Positions 36,301 through 45,490 of a DNA stretch of 64,000 nt are shown here, one piece after another. Source of the stretch: Sphingomonadales bacterium (GTDB taxonomy: Bacteria; Pseudomonadota; Alphaproteobacteria; Sphingomonadales; Sphingomonadaceae); the NCBI GenBank assembly GCA_017302615.1, contig JAFLDB010000002.1, forward strand, positions 248,001-312,000, in the 5' to 3' direction. The translations under genes and the position numbers were made by a program. The notes under the pieces were generated by a model. That model had not been told where the DNA came from, made no database searches, and worked only from the letters and a program-made list of their open reading frames with translations. Position 1 is the stretch's first letter, and each line of letters opens with the position of its first letter.

Positions 36301-36941
36301 CCGAAGCTCGCAACGTAAAAATGATGAAGGGCACCCCATACAAATAGTGATGCAAATGCCATCATTCCAAAAATTGGCCAGTTGCTGAACGCGAGAGGGG
36401 TAAAAATTTCGCCGCTTGCAATCTCTCCACGCTTCAAGAAAACGTACCAAACAGTAGCTAATCCCAACATTATATACAGAGATTTGAATATCGAAAATAC
36501 GCCTGGAGACTGAATTCTCTTGAAGCGTGACAGAGGTAGCTTGTTGGCGTCTGCGCCGTAAAGCATCTGCTGGAGGATGCTTCTCTCAATCTCTTGACGT
36601 GTAACATTCCCGCCTGCCGTGCCGGTTTCCGGTACAAACGCCGCGAGAGATATGTGCAGCGTCCGCCGACTCCTGCGGTACCTCTGCAGGAAAGATTGAA
36701 TAATACTGCTTTTTCCCGACCCATAGGGCCCGGTTAGCGCTATGTTGTATACCCTCGAGTCGGTCGTGGCGAAGAGTAAGGCTTCGGCGTATACACCGTC
36801 CTTATCAGCTTGGTCGGTCGGCGCGAGATTTACAAACTTTGATTGCGGGATCGCCGGACGCCCAACACTTTCCAGAAAGCCCACGAATCCTCTTAACTGA
36901 TCCGCCAACCAATTCGTTAGTGCTGCAATGCGTTCGTTCAT
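33318..36941 (-). CDS. YobI/KAP-family membrane P-loop ATPase
   Basis: 1207 aa from ATG 36941 (a GTG at 36959 adds 6). The order fits YobI-family P-loop NTPases, a KAP-type group: Walker A GPYGSGKS at 71-78, two membrane helices at about 150-169 and 184-206 inserted inside the NTPase, and Walker B with DLVIIEDLDRFDD at 255-267. The ~900-residue C-terminal part is helical and repetitive (a likely target-sensing region) with a coiled-coil near 515-550. KAP ATPases are large, mobile and often adjacent to defence genes; no biochemical role is fixed. It runs against all transfer genes around it and its DNA is visibly more AT-rich, so it is probably later cargo. Confidence 0.85.
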   Translation of the reverse strand: MNERIAALTNWLADQLRGFVGFLESVGRPAIPQSKFVNLAPTDQADKDGVYAEALLFATTDSRVYNIALTGPYGSGKSSIIQSFLQRYRRSRRTLHISLAAFVPETGTAGGNVTRQEIERSILQQMLYGADANKLPLSRFKRIQSPGVFSIFKSLYIMLGLATVWYVFLKRGEIASGEIFTPLAFSNWPIFGMMAFASLFVWGALHHFYVASFGVSLKSISLKDIEIKPASDNQESILNRHLDEIIYFFQATDYDLVIIEDLDRFDDAEIFVTLREINSLVNENAGVKRTIRFLYALRDDIFMNTDRTKFFEFIIPVIPIINTSNSIDMVLEQGKRLELDGRLDRQFLREVSRYLNDLRLIQNIFNEYAIYVANLATDDENILDANKLLAILIYKNVYPRDFEQLHRGEGNLAGILSRHDELVAHGEAACKAEITQLEQQIDLAERQTPSDLKELRQIYAMAIIERLPANVLSVSIDGQSWIPLPQLVIHDVLDSLIEARQVHHRNINGQHQRLDIASLQNEVDSQKTYLQRKAEIEEKTEASKSQSLRRIQELRAKIATLRTTKFNELVRSSAGRVTDLFDGFGEKGELARFLILEGHLDDTYYQYTSLFHAGRLSPNDNKFLIQIRAFITPDPSFQIDNPNEVIAAMRDEDFGQDYALNVKLVDCLLSEATRYQDQTQRLFDFIASQFDGCEDFFETYYATGRNVSGLLSGLADKWKQFVPRAIASKRNLSHVTQLLVNVPERALETLAHDGNELPDFVAANLPEILALAPDLAPERLDLIGFPIRDLPAIGSHTGIVRFMVTKGRFDLTIANLDHAYSEVLGETNLAAFHKRNYTTIRSITDPALMTRVERNLDLYLRDVLLGLGDNTEEDVAAIIDLLCRDELDEDSLLEFLKRQTSHLPSLDGVPDRRHAMVFELQLIAPTWENCIAFMEGSGFASEVLVAYLDREGVRAAILKHALKNAPETLRLRQLLVSANAMSDLGYQEYVRALPNSFKKFPDDLDSSKLTILIEERKITFSKENLDSLDVETDLPVLFVAENIGSYLSGSDAFELDDDFRENLLRSDINDGDKRAIIDLMDMGALTNLPERAAVIGPLLDRTNVKVSGLDAAIARLLILNSRPIETQISLFNKLQSTMTVDEACQILAVLPKPYSEISTGYHIPRLPKSHSNRELVQWLDSRDIISSWSEGGGWFGGDEIRVNLKRR

Positions 36942-37307
36942 GGGAAATCGGACTATCACAGATCCGACTGATAGAAATCACAAATGACGTGAAAAGCGTC
37001 CCCTTATCGACCCACGACCGCATTTGGGAGTCCATCCTCGGAACTCAGTCACCGAATGGAGGCGCGCAGTTGACTCGATCAGCAGTCGCCGGGAATGTCC
37101 GCTTGCGCCGAGTCCAGTTTCACGACCGAACTAACTGGATCGTCCGACTTACCCGAAGTGCTGAGCTCCACCTCCTCCAGCGCTTCTCCCTTTTCGCCAC
37201 ACTACGCTGACTGCAACAACCTGTTGCCAACCCCCATTCTCATGTCTCTTTGATCTGCCTCGCGAGTGCAGCCGGTGGTCGGTTGCCTCTTCTGAACGGG
37301 GCATCCC
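36942..37307. promoter_or_regulatory. Intergenic region between the ATPase gene and trbB
   Basis: About 365 nt. It should hold divergent promoters. A hairpin GCAACA (37213-37218)-ACC-TGTTGC (37222-37227) lies 80 bp before trbB and could be an operator. A plus-strand frame of 123 codons that begins inside the ATPase gene and ends at 37210 has no recognisable protein. Confidence 0.4.
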
Positions 37308-38291
37308 ATGAGCGTCATTCTGATCCGGTCCGAAGCATCGTCGCGGGGCGCGCGCATGTTGAGGACGGCGCTCGGGCCGGAGATCGCCACCTGGCTTGAA
37401 GACGCCTCGGTGATCGAGGTGATGCTCAATCCCGACGGGCGGCTGTGGATCGACCGGCTCGGCGCTGGGATCGCCGATACGGGTAGCGGGATGTCCGCCG
37501 CCGATGGCGAGCGGATCATCCGGCTGGTGGCGCACCATGTCGGGGCAGAGGTCCATGCCAAGGCGCCGCGGGTGTCGGCAGAGCTTCCCGATACGGGAGA
37601 GCGGTTCGAGGGGCTTTTGCCGCCGGTGGTGGCCGCGCCAAGCTTCGCGATCCGCAAGCCGGCCGTCGCAGTGTTCACGCTCGCAGACTATGTCGCGGCG
37701 GAGATCATGTCCGGGTGGCAGGCAGAGGCGCTGATCGATGCGGTTGCTGCCCGCAAGAACATCCTGGTCGCCGGTGGCACATCGACCGGCAAAACCACTC
37801 TCACCAACGCGCTGCTCGCTGAAGTCGCCAAGACCGACGACCGGGTGGTCCTGATCGAGGACACGCGCGAGCTGCAATGCGCTGCGCCCAACCTCGTGTC
37901 GCTGCGCACGAAGGATGGCGTTGCCACGCTTTCTGACTTGGTGCGTTCCGCCCTGCGGCTGCGGCCCGACCGCATTCCCATCGGCGAGGTGCGCGGCGCT
38001 GAGGCGCTCGACCTGCTCAAAGCCTGGGGCACCGGCCATCCCGGCGGGGTCGGCACGATCCATGCCGGGTCCGCGCTCGGCACCCTGCGGCGGATGGAGC
38101 AGCTGATCCAGGAGAGCGTGGTCACCGTGCCGCGCGCGCTGATTGCCGAGACCATCGACGTGATCGCAGTGCTGGTCCGCGACGGCACCGGACGGCGGCT
38201 GGCCGAACTCGCCCAAGTCACCGGGCTCGATGCCCACGGCGACTACCGCATCCTTCCCATCACCCCCCAAGCCAAAGGAAATCTCAAGTGA
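37308..38291 (+). CDS. trbB: TrbB/VirB11 secretion ATPase
   Basis: 327 aa. Walker A is GGTSTGKT at 156-163; the acidic Asp box is [10 protein letters not shown] near 183 and the His box near 220-233 ([16 protein letters not shown]). Soluble hexameric ATPase that powers pilus assembly and DNA export at the inner-membrane base of the channel. First of the trb operon; trbC begins 4 nt before its stop. Confidence 0.95.
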   Translation: MSVILIRSEASSRGARMLRTALGPEIATWLEDASVIEVMLNPDGRLWIDRLGAGIADTGSGMSAADGERIIRLVAHHVGAEVHAKAPRVSAELPDTGERFEGLLPPVVAAPSFAIRKPAVAVFTLADYVAAEIMSGWQAEALIDAVAARKNILVAGGTSTGKTTLTNALLAEVAKTDDRVVLIEDTRELQCAAPNLVSLRTKDGVATLSDLVRSALRLRPDRIPIGEVRGAEALDLLKAWGTGHPGGVGTIHAGSALGTLRRMEQLIQESVVTVPRALIAETIDVIAVLVRDGTGRRLAELAQVTGLDAHGDYRILPITPQAKGNLK

Positions 38292-38620
38292 TCCAGACCA
38301 TTTCGCGCGCCCGTGCTCGCCTGTCCGCCGCCATGCTCGGCGGTTTCATTGCCCTGAGCCTCACCTCGCCCGCCCATGCGGCAGGTTCGTCGATGCCGTG
38401 GGAAGCCCCGCTCCAGTCGATCCTCGAATCGATCCAGGGCCCGGTCGCCAAGATCGTCGCGGTGATGATCATCATCGCGACCGGTCTCGCACTCGCCTTC
38501 GGCGACACTTCGGGCGGCGCGCGGCGGATGATCCAGATCGTGTTCGGACTGTCGATCGCCTTCGCCGCCTCGTCCTTCTTCCTGTCGTTCTTCTCGTTCG
38601 GCGGTGGAGCTTTGGTCTGA
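38288..38620 (+). CDS. trbC: TrbC/VirB2 pilin precursor
   Basis: 110 aa. A leader peptide with an AHAAGSS cleavage area is followed by two hydrophobic helices (IVAVMIIIATGLALAFG and IVFGLSIAFAASSFFLSFFSF), the VirB2 layout. It is a substrate for the TraF peptidase at 26517. Overlaps trbB and trbD. Confidence 0.92.
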   Translation: MIQTISRARARLSAAMLGGFIALSLTSPAHAAGSSMPWEAPLQSILESIQGPVAKIVAVMIIIATGLALAFGDTSGGARRMIQIVFGLSIAFAASSFFLSFFSFGGGALV

Positions 38621-38895
38621 TGGAAACCGTGCCGCCTGAATCCGTCCCCGGCTTTGTCGTTCCGGTTCACCGCGCGCTGACCGAGCATATCCTGCTCGGC
38701 GGTGCGCCGCGCGGCCTCGCGATCGCCAACGCGACGCTGGCCGCCGCGATCGGGCTGGGCCTGCGCCTGTGGATCGCCGGCGTGGTCATCTTCGCACTCG
38801 GCCACATGGTTTCGGTCTGGGCGGCGCGGCGCGATCCCCAATTCGTCGATGTCGCGCGGCGGCATCTGCGCTTTCCCACCTATTTGAGGGTTTGA
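38620..38895 (+). CDS. trbD: TrbD/VirB3 inner-membrane protein
   Basis: 91 aa. The start shares one base with the trbC stop. A paired hydrophobic region (residues about 30-62) and the C-terminal DPQFVDVARRHLRFPTYLRV motif are typical of VirB3/TrbD, which anchors the TrbE ATPase to the channel. Confidence 0.9.
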   Translation: METVPPESVPGFVVPVHRALTEHILLGGAPRGLAIANATLAAAIGLGLRLWIAGVVIFALGHMVSVWAARRDPQFVDVARRHLRFPTYLRV

Positions 38896-38899
38896 GCCG

Positions 38900-41344
38900 A
38901 TGCTCTCGCTTCGCGAATACAGGAACAAGGCCGACCGGCTCGCTGACTTCCTGCCCTGGGCGGCGCTGGTCGCACCGGGCGTAGTGCTCAACAAGGATGG
39001 AAGCTTCCAGCGCAGCGCGCGTTTTCGCGGGCCGGACCTCGACAGCGCGACGCCTGCAGAGCTCATTGCGACAACCGCGCGGCTCAATTCTGCGCTGCGG
39101 CGGCTGGGTTCGGGCTGGGCGATCTTCGTCGAAGCGGTGCGCCGCCCGGCGCAGGACTATCCTGACAGCGACTTTCCCGATCCGGCCTCGGCGCTAGTCG
39201 AGCGCGAACGCGCCGCGCAGTTTGCCGAAGAAGGTGCGCATTTCGAGAGCGGCTACTATCTGACCCTGCTGTGGATGCCACCCGCCGAAGACGCCGCGCG
39301 CGCCGAAAGCTGGCTCTACGAGGGCAAGGCCGAGAAGGGCATCAATCCAAAAGAACTGCTCGATCTCTTTATCGACCGCACGGACCGCCTGTTGCGATTG
39401 GTCGAAGGCTTCGTGCCCGAGGTCGCCTGGCTCGATGACAGCGAGACGCTGACCTACCTGCACAGCTGCATTTCGACGCAGGTCCATCGCGTTCGGGTTC
39501 CCGAAACCCCAATGCATCTCGACGCACTGCTGGCCGACGAGCCGCTCACCGGTGGGCTCGAACCGCGCCTTGGTCGCGCCCATCTGCGCACGCTGACCGT
39601 GGTCGGGTTTCCCAGCAGTACCTTCCCGGGCCTGCTCGACGAACTCAACCGGCTCGCCTTCGCCTATCGCTGGTCGACCCGCGCAGTGATGCTCGACAAG
39701 ACCGATGCGACGAAGCTGACCGCCAAAATCCGACGCCAGTGGTTCGCCAAGCGCAAGTCGGTCGCCGCGATCCTCAAGGAGGTGATGACTAACGAGGCCT
39801 CGACGCTGCTCGACAACGATGCCTCGAACAAGGCAGCCGACGCCGATGCCGCGCTGCAGGAACTCGGCGCCGATCATGTGGGCCAGGCCTATGTCACCGC
39901 CACAGTTACTGTGTGGGATGAGGATCCTGCCCTGGCGGCGGAAAAGCTGCGCCTCGTCGAGAAGGTCATCCAGGGCCGCGACTTCACCGTAATCGTCGAG
40001 GGCATGAACGCGGTCGAAGCCTGGCTCAGCTCGCTGCCCGGCCATGTTTACGCCAATGTCCGGCAACCGCCGATCTCGACCCTCAACCTCGCACATATGA
40101 TCCCGCTTTCGGCGGTGTGGGCCGGGCCGGAACGGGACGAACATTTGGCCGCCCCTCCGCTCTTCTATGCGCGGACGGAAGGTTCGACCCCGTTCCGGTT
40201 TTCACTCCATGTCGGCGATGTCGGCCATACGCTGATCGTCGGGCCGACGGGAGCTGGCAAGTCTGTGCTGCTCGCGCTGATGGCGCTGCAGTTCCGGCGC
40301 TATACCCAAGCCCAGGTCTTCGCCTTCGATTTCGGCGGCTCGATCCGAGCGGCGGCGCTGGCCTGCGGCGGCGACTGGCAGGATCTCGGGACCAGTCTTT
40401 CCGACGACGGTGCGGGCGCGGTATCGCTCCAACCGCTAGCGCGGATAGACGAGCCCGCCGAGCGCAATTGGGCTGCCGAATGGCTTCAGGCGATCCTGAC
40501 ATCGGAAGGCGTGACGGTCGATCCGGTGACTAAGGAGCATCTGTGGTCGGCGCTTACCTCTCTGGCGACAGCACTGGTCGCCGAACGGACGCTGACCGGG
40601 CTCGCGGTATTGCTGCAATTGCAGGCCTTGAAGCAGGCGCTCGCGCCATACTGCATCGGCGGACCGTTCGGGCGGCTGCTCGATGCCGAGGTCGAACATC
40701 TGGGCGAAGCCACCTTCCAGGCCTTCGAGACCGAGGGCCTGACAGGCTCCGCTGCGGCGCCCGCCGTACTTTCCTATCTGTTCCACACGATCGAGGGCCG
40801 CCTTGACGGCTCGCCGACCATGATCATCATCGATGAGGGCTGGCTGGTGCTCGACAGCCCCGCCTTCGCCGCGCAGCTGCGCGAATGGCTGAAGACTTTG
40901 CGCAAGAAGAACGCGAGCGTGGTCTTCGCGACGCAGAGCCTTGCCGACATCGAGGCGTCGGCGATCGCGCCTGCCATCATCGAAAGCTGCCCGACCCGCA
41001 TCTTCCTGCCGAATGAGCGCGCGGTCGAGCCGCAGATTCTGTCGATCTATCGCCGGTTCGGGCTCAACGACCGCCAGATTGAGATCATCGCCCGGGCGAC
41101 GCCCAAGCGCGACTACTACTGCCAGTCGGCGCGCGGCAACCGCCTGTTCGAGCTGGGTCTCGGCGAAGTCGCGCTCGCCTTCACCGCAACCTCATCGAAG
41201 GCCGACCAACTGACGATCGGCGAGATCACCGAAGCACACGGCACCGCCGACTTCGCTGCCCGCTGGCTGCGCCATCGTGGCCTCGCCTGGGCCGCAGACA
41301 TGCTGCCCGCGCCGCCATCCGTTCCCCCCGCCCAGATGGGCTAA
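38900..41344 (+). CDS. trbE: TrbE/VirB4 secretion ATPase
   Basis: 814 aa, the usual size for VirB4. Walker A GPTGAGKS at 448-455, and the Walker B MIIIDEGWLVLD segment about 190 residues later. The N-terminal half mediates membrane and pilin contact. It energises pilin extraction from the membrane. Starts 4 nt after trbD. Confidence 0.95.
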   Translation: MLSLREYRNKADRLADFLPWAALVAPGVVLNKDGSFQRSARFRGPDLDSATPAELIATTARLNSALRRLGSGWAIFVEAVRRPAQDYPDSDFPDPASALVERERAAQFAEEGAHFESGYYLTLLWMPPAEDAARAESWLYEGKAEKGINPKELLDLFIDRTDRLLRLVEGFVPEVAWLDDSETLTYLHSCISTQVHRVRVPETPMHLDALLADEPLTGGLEPRLGRAHLRTLTVVGFPSSTFPGLLDELNRLAFAYRWSTRAVMLDKTDATKLTAKIRRQWFAKRKSVAAILKEVMTNEASTLLDNDASNKAADADAALQELGADHVGQAYVTATVTVWDEDPALAAEKLRLVEKVIQGRDFTVIVEGMNAVEAWLSSLPGHVYANVRQPPISTLNLAHMIPLSAVWAGPERDEHLAAPPLFYARTEGSTPFRFSLHVGDVGHTLIVGPTGAGKSVLLALMALQFRRYTQAQVFAFDFGGSIRAAALACGGDWQDLGTSLSDDGAGAVSLQPLARIDEPAERNWAAEWLQAILTSEGVTVDPVTKEHLWSALTSLATALVAERTLTGLAVLLQLQALKQALAPYCIGGPFGRLLDAEVEHLGEATFQAFETEGLTGSAAAPAVLSYLFHTIEGRLDGSPTMIIIDEGWLVLDSPAFAAQLREWLKTLRKKNASVVFATQSLADIEASAIAPAIIESCPTRIFLPNERAVEPQILSIYRRFGLNDRQIEIIARATPKRDYYCQSARGNRLFELGLGEVALAFTATSSKADQLTIGEITEAHGTADFAARWLRHRGLAWAADMLPAPPSVPPAQMG

Positions 41345-41361
41345 CCCAAGGAGTAGCCGCC

Positions 41362-42117
41362 ATGAAGTCTCGTATCCACCACCTGTTCGCCGCTGGCGCT
41401 GCCATGCTGTCGATGACCGCGACCGCGCTGGTGCCTGCGCCCGCCTATGCCCAATTCGGCGGGATCGTCTACGACCCGTCGAACTACGCGCAGAACGTGC
41501 TCACCGCCGCTCGGACGCTGGAGCAGATCAACAATCAGATCCGCCAGCTCCAGAACCAGGCCACCTCGCTGATCAACGAGGCGCGCAACCTCGCGAGCCT
41601 GCCGACCAGCATCCTCGATCCGCTCCAGCAGCAGATCCGCCAGACCCAGCAGCTCTTGGCCCAGGCCCAGCGCATCTCGTTCGATGTCCAGCAGATCGAG
41701 CGCGAGTTCACCCGGCAGTACTCCGGCCAGAGCCTCACCGGCAGCCAGCGCGAGATGGTGCAGGGTGCCGAGGAGCGCTGGAAGAACAGCGTCGCGGCCT
41801 TCGAGGATGCGCTCAAGGTTCAGGCCGGTGCGGTGAGCAACATCGAAGGCGCGCGAAGCGCGGTGCAGACGATCGTCACCGCCAGCCAGTCGGCGACCGG
41901 CGCGCTGCAGGCCGCCCAGGCCGGAAACCAGCTGCTGGCGCTTCAGGCGCAGCAGCTTGCCGACCTGACCGCAACCGTCGCCAGCCTCGGCCGCGCCCAG
42001 TCGCTCGATGCAGCCAACGCAGCAGCAGCCAAGGCGCAGGCGCGCGAACAGCTCCGCCGCTTTTTTGCGCCGGGCCGCGGCTACGTCCCCACCACCGCCC
42101 AGATGTTCCGGAACTGA
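41362..42117 (+). CDS. trbJ: TrbJ/VirB5 pilus-tip or minor pilin protein
   Basis: 251 aa. Signal peptide MKSRIHHLFAAGAAMLSMTATALVPAPAYA. The mature protein is a long alpha-helical, glutamine-rich protein (QINNQIRQLQNQATSLINEARNLAS), as in VirB5/TrbJ. AAGGAG precedes the start. Confidence 0.9.
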   Translation: MKSRIHHLFAAGAAMLSMTATALVPAPAYAQFGGIVYDPSNYAQNVLTAARTLEQINNQIRQLQNQATSLINEARNLASLPTSILDPLQQQIRQTQQLLAQAQRISFDVQQIEREFTRQYSGQSLTGSQREMVQGAEERWKNSVAAFEDALKVQAGAVSNIEGARSAVQTIVTASQSATGALQAAQAGNQLLALQAQQLADLTATVASLGRAQSLDAANAAAAKAQAREQLRRFFAPGRGYVPTTAQMFRN

Positions 42118-42121
42118 GGCG

Positions 42122-42469
42122 ATGGATACCAAGCTCTTCGCGCGGATCGGAGCCGGGGCGTTCGTCGCCATCGCGCTGACCATGTCTGTGCTTCAGCTGC
42201 GCGAAGAGCGACCGGAACCGCTGCCTGAAGTGATCACGGTGTTCGAGCCCGACGGCGATCCGCTTCCAGCCCAGCTACGCGCCTGCGCTGCGATGGGCGA
42301 ACTCGCGCTGTCCTCGCCCGATTGCCGCGCCGCCTGGGCCGAGAAGCGGCGGCGGTTCCTCGGGCAAGAGGGCGAAGCGAGCGAACCTGCCAGCGAACCC
42401 GCCGTCGATTCGAATGCGGCGCCAACTCCGGCTCCCTCTTCCGCACCCCAACCAGCAAAGGGCCTCTGA
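42122..42469 (+). CDS. trbK: TrbK entry-exclusion or TrbK-alt protein
   Basis: 115 aa. One N-terminal membrane segment (residues about 8-24), a conserved middle with CAAMGELALSSPDCRAAWAEKRRRFLG, and a proline/alanine tail. It sits between trbJ and trbL like TrbK of related ICEs. RP4 TrbK is a lipoprotein for entry exclusion; this variant has no lipobox and its role is inferred from position. Confidence 0.8.
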   Translation: MDTKLFARIGAGAFVAIALTMSVLQLREERPEPLPEVITVFEPDGDPLPAQLRACAAMGELALSSPDCRAAWAEKRRRFLGQEGEASEPASEPAVDSNAAPTPAPSSAPQPAKGL

Positions 42470-42470
42470 C

Positions 42471-43787
42471 ATGGGTGGCACCGGCGTCGTCGACCGCTTC
42501 CTCGACATCTTCTCTCGCTACATCGACAGCGGATTCGGCCTGCTGTCGGGCGAGGTTGCATTCATCGCGACCACCCTGATCGTGATCGATGTGACGCTGG
42601 CGGCCTTGTTCTGGTCGTGGGGCGAGGCCGACGATGTGCTGGCGCGGCTCGTCAAGAAGACGCTATTCGTCGGCGTGTTCGCCTACATCATCGGCAACTG
42701 GAACAATCTGGCGCGGATCGTCTTCGAGAGTTTCGCGGGGCTCGGCCTCAAGGCCAGCGGCACCGGATTCACCGCTGCCGAACTGCTGCAACCGGGCCGG
42801 GTCGCGCAGGTCGGCATGGATGCCGCGCAGCCGATGATCGAGGCGATCTCCGACCTGATGGGGTTCGTCAGCTTCTTCGAGAACTTCCTGCAGATCATCA
42901 TCCTGCTGCTGGCCTGGGCGATCGTCATCATCGCTTTCTTCATTCTCGCGATCCAGCTGTTCGTGACCCTGATCGAGTTCAAGCTAACGACGCTCTGCGG
43001 ATTCGTGCTGATCCCATTCGGGCTGTTCGGCAAGACCGCGTTCATGGCCGAACGCGTGCTCGGCAATGTTGTGTCGTCGGGCATCAAGGTGCTGGTCCTC
43101 GCGGTGATCGTCGGCATCGGCTCGACCATCTTCACCGAGTTCACCAGCGCGATCGGGCCTGAACCCACCATCGAGGACGCGCTTTCGGTGGTGCTTGCGA
43201 GCCTGTCGCTGCTCGGGCTCGGCATCTTTGGCCCCGGCATCGCCAATGGCATCGTCTCGGGCGGACCGCAGTTGGGAGCAGGTGCCGCCGCCGGAACCGC
43301 GCTCCTCGCAGGCGGTGCTGCGGCGGGTGCGGTCGCCGGTGCGCGGATGGCGGGCGGCGCGGTCGCATCGGCAGCGTCCAATGTCGCGCACGGCACGTCG
43401 CGCGCCGCGGGCGGTGCGACCATGGCCTATGCTCTGGGTTCGGCGGGCAAGTCGGGCGTAACTGCCGTCAGTTCGGGCATGGCCGCTGTCGGCGACGCCG
43501 CCGTGGGCGCTGCAACGTCGCCGCTGCGCAAGGCAAGCGATTCAATGCGTCAATCGTTCCGTGAGGGCAGTCGGGCTGCGATCTCCAATACCGGCGGCAC
43601 GATTACGCCCGGCCCCAGCACACCACCCGCCTCGCCATCCGATCCCGACCAGGGCCAGCCCGCTTGGGCCAAGGCGCTGAAGGACCGGCAGACCATCGCG
43701 CACGGCGCGACGATCGCTGCCCACACCCTCAAGTCCGGCGATAGCCATGGCGGCGGGGCTTCCATCGACACTTCCGAAAAGGACTGA
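42471..43787 (+). CDS. trbL: TrbL/VirB6 channel protein
   Basis: 438 aa from ATG 42471, 1 nt after trbK. Five to seven membrane segments in the first ~300 residues, then a glycine/alanine-rich loop and a soluble low-complexity tail (PGPSTPPASPSDPDQGQPAWAK). Polytopic inner-membrane component that contacts the DNA during export. Confidence 0.93.
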   Translation: MGGTGVVDRFLDIFSRYIDSGFGLLSGEVAFIATTLIVIDVTLAALFWSWGEADDVLARLVKKTLFVGVFAYIIGNWNNLARIVFESFAGLGLKASGTGFTAAELLQPGRVAQVGMDAAQPMIEAISDLMGFVSFFENFLQIIILLLAWAIVIIAFFILAIQLFVTLIEFKLTTLCGFVLIPFGLFGKTAFMAERVLGNVVSSGIKVLVLAVIVGIGSTIFTEFTSAIGPEPTIEDALSVVLASLSLLGLGIFGPGIANGIVSGGPQLGAGAAAGTALLAGGAAAGAVAGARMAGGAVASAASNVAHGTSRAAGGATMAYALGSAGKSGVTAVSSGMAAVGDAAVGAATSPLRKASDSMRQSFREGSRAAISNTGGTITPGPSTPPASPSDPDQGQPAWAKALKDRQTIAHGATIAAHTLKSGDSHGGGASIDTSEKD

Positions 43788-43790
43788 TCC

Positions 43791-44471
43791 ATGTTCCGAC
43801 GACCCTCGATCCGCTATGGCAAGACCCCCGAGCCCGAAACGCCCTATCAGCGCGCGAGCCAAGTCTGGGATGACCGGATCGGCTCGGCCCGTGTCCAGGC
43901 ACGCAGCTGGCGGCTCGCCTTCTTCGGCGCGCTCGGCCTTTCGACCTGTCTTACCGCCGGGATCATCTGGCAGGGCGCGCGTGGCAGCATCATCCCCTGG
44001 GTGGTCCAGGTCGACAAGCTTGGCGAGGCGCAGGCCGTCGCACCCGCCGATGGCACCTTCACGCCTTCGGACCCACAGATCGCGTTCCACCTCGCCCGGT
44101 TCATTGAGCAGGTCCGCGCAGTTCCCGACGATCCGATAGTGGTGCGGCAGAACTGGCTGCGCGCCTATGACTTCGCCACCGACAAGGGCGCCCTCGCGCT
44201 CAACGATTATGCCCGGACCAACGATCCGTTCGCCTTGATCGGCCGCGAACAGGTCGGGGTCGACGTCACCAGCGTAATTCGAGCCTCGCCGACCAGTTTT
44301 CGCGTCGCCTGGGTCGAACGCCGCTACCGCGACGGCAGCCTCGCCGAAACAAGCCGCTGGACCGCGATCCTGACGATCGTCGTCCAGACACCGCGCACCC
44401 CCGATGCCCTGCGCCAGAACCCGCTCGGCATCTTCGTCAACGCTATCAACTGGTCGAAGGAACTCGGATGA
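43791..44471 (+). CDS. trbF: TrbF/VirB8 assembly protein
   Basis: 226 aa. Cytosolic N-terminus, one membrane helix (residues about 43-62), then the periplasmic VirB8 domain ending NPLGIFVNAINWSKELG, a signature of TrbF. Bridges inner-membrane components and the core. Overlaps trbG by 4 nt. Confidence 0.93.
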   Translation: MFRRPSIRYGKTPEPETPYQRASQVWDDRIGSARVQARSWRLAFFGALGLSTCLTAGIIWQGARGSIIPWVVQVDKLGEAQAVAPADGTFTPSDPQIAFHLARFIEQVRAVPDDPIVVRQNWLRAYDFATDKGALALNDYARTNDPFALIGREQVGVDVTSVIRASPTSFRVAWVERRYRDGSLAETSRWTAILTIVVQTPRTPDALRQNPLGIFVNAINWSKELG

Positions 44472-45490
44472 TGATCAGCCACACCAAGCGCACATCGCGC
44501 ATCTTCACCCTCGCGCTGCTGTCCGCCAGCGTCTTTGCTTCCCCCACGCAGGCCAAAGACCAGTCTGCCGCGCCTGCGATCCCCAACGAGGTAGCGCAAG
44601 CGCCCCATTCGGAACCAGCGGTCGTGGCGATCCCTGTACCGCTTCCGCTTCCCGGCCAGCTCCAGTCTCTTCCGCGGCGCCTCCCTCCCCACGCCGCGGG
44701 CCGCTCCCGCCCGTCCCAGAGTCGCCCCACTCTCCAGGACCGGGTCGGAGCGGCGATGGAGGCAGCGCGCGTACAGCCCGAGCGCACCGGATTCATCAAT
44801 GCGATTCAGGTCTTCCCCTACACCGAAGGCGCGCTGTACCAGATCTACGCCAAGCCAGGGCAAGTGACCGACATTGCGCTCCAGGAAGGTGAGACGCTGG
44901 TCGGCTCCGGTCCGGTTGCAGCGGGCGATACGGTGCGCTGGATGATCGGCGACACCGTGAGCGGCATTGGCCCCGCAGCGAGGGTGCATATCCTAGTCAA
45001 GCCCATCCGGCCCGACATCGCGACCAACCTGGTGATCAACACCGACCGACGCACCTATCATCTCGAACTGCGCGCCAATCCCTCGGTCTATATGGCCTCG
45101 GTCTCCTGGACCTATCCGCAGGACCAGCTGATCGCGCTGCGCCTGGCGCGAGCAGAGGCCGAACGCGCAGCGCCGGTTGCGGCGGGCATGGACCTGTCGT
45201 TGCTCAATTTCCGCTATGCGATCGAGGGTGATCGCCCGGACTGGCGGCCGCTACGCGCGTTCGATGATGGCGTCCGCGTATTCGTCGAGTTCCCTGAAAG
45301 CATCGCGCAAGGCGAACTGCCTCCGCTGTTCGTGATCGGCGCGAAGGGCGAAGCCGAACTGGTCAACTACCGCGTATCGGGCCGCTACATGATCGTCGAC
45401 CGGCTGTTCGCCCGCGCCGAGCTGCGGCTTGGCGCACGCAAGGGTCAGCAGACGGTGCGGATCATCTCCAATCGGCGGGGGCGGGCATGA
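44468..45490 (+). CDS. trbG: TrbG/VirB9 core complex protein
   Basis: 340 aa. Signal peptide ending near SPTQA. The C-terminal half has the VirB9/CagX pattern (NTDRRTYHLELRA and NFRYAIEGDRPDWRPLRAFDDGVRVFVEFP). Periplasmic/outer-membrane ring with TrbI. Overlaps trbI by 4 nt. Confidence 0.93.
   Translation: MMISHTKRTSRIFTLALLSASVFASPTQAKDQSAAPAIPNEVAQAPHSEPAVVAIPVPLPLPGQLQSLPRRLPPHAAGRSRPSQSRPTLQDRVGAAMEAARVQPERTGFINAIQVFPYTEGALYQIYAKPGQVTDIALQEGETLVGSGPVAAGDTVRWMIGDTVSGIGPAARVHILVKPIRPDIATNLVINTDRRTYHLELRANPSVYMASVSWTYPQDQLIALRLARAEAERAAPVAAGMDLSLLNFRYAIEGDRPDWRPLRAFDDGVRVFVEFPESIAQGELPPLFVIGAKGEAELVNYRVSGRYMIVDRLFARAELRLGARKGQQTVRIISNRRGRA

Noticed and set aside
36839..37210. 123-codon plus-strand frame at the 5' end of the YobI-like gene
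   Set aside because: More than 100 nt lie inside the ATPase gene on the other strand, with no recognisable protein.
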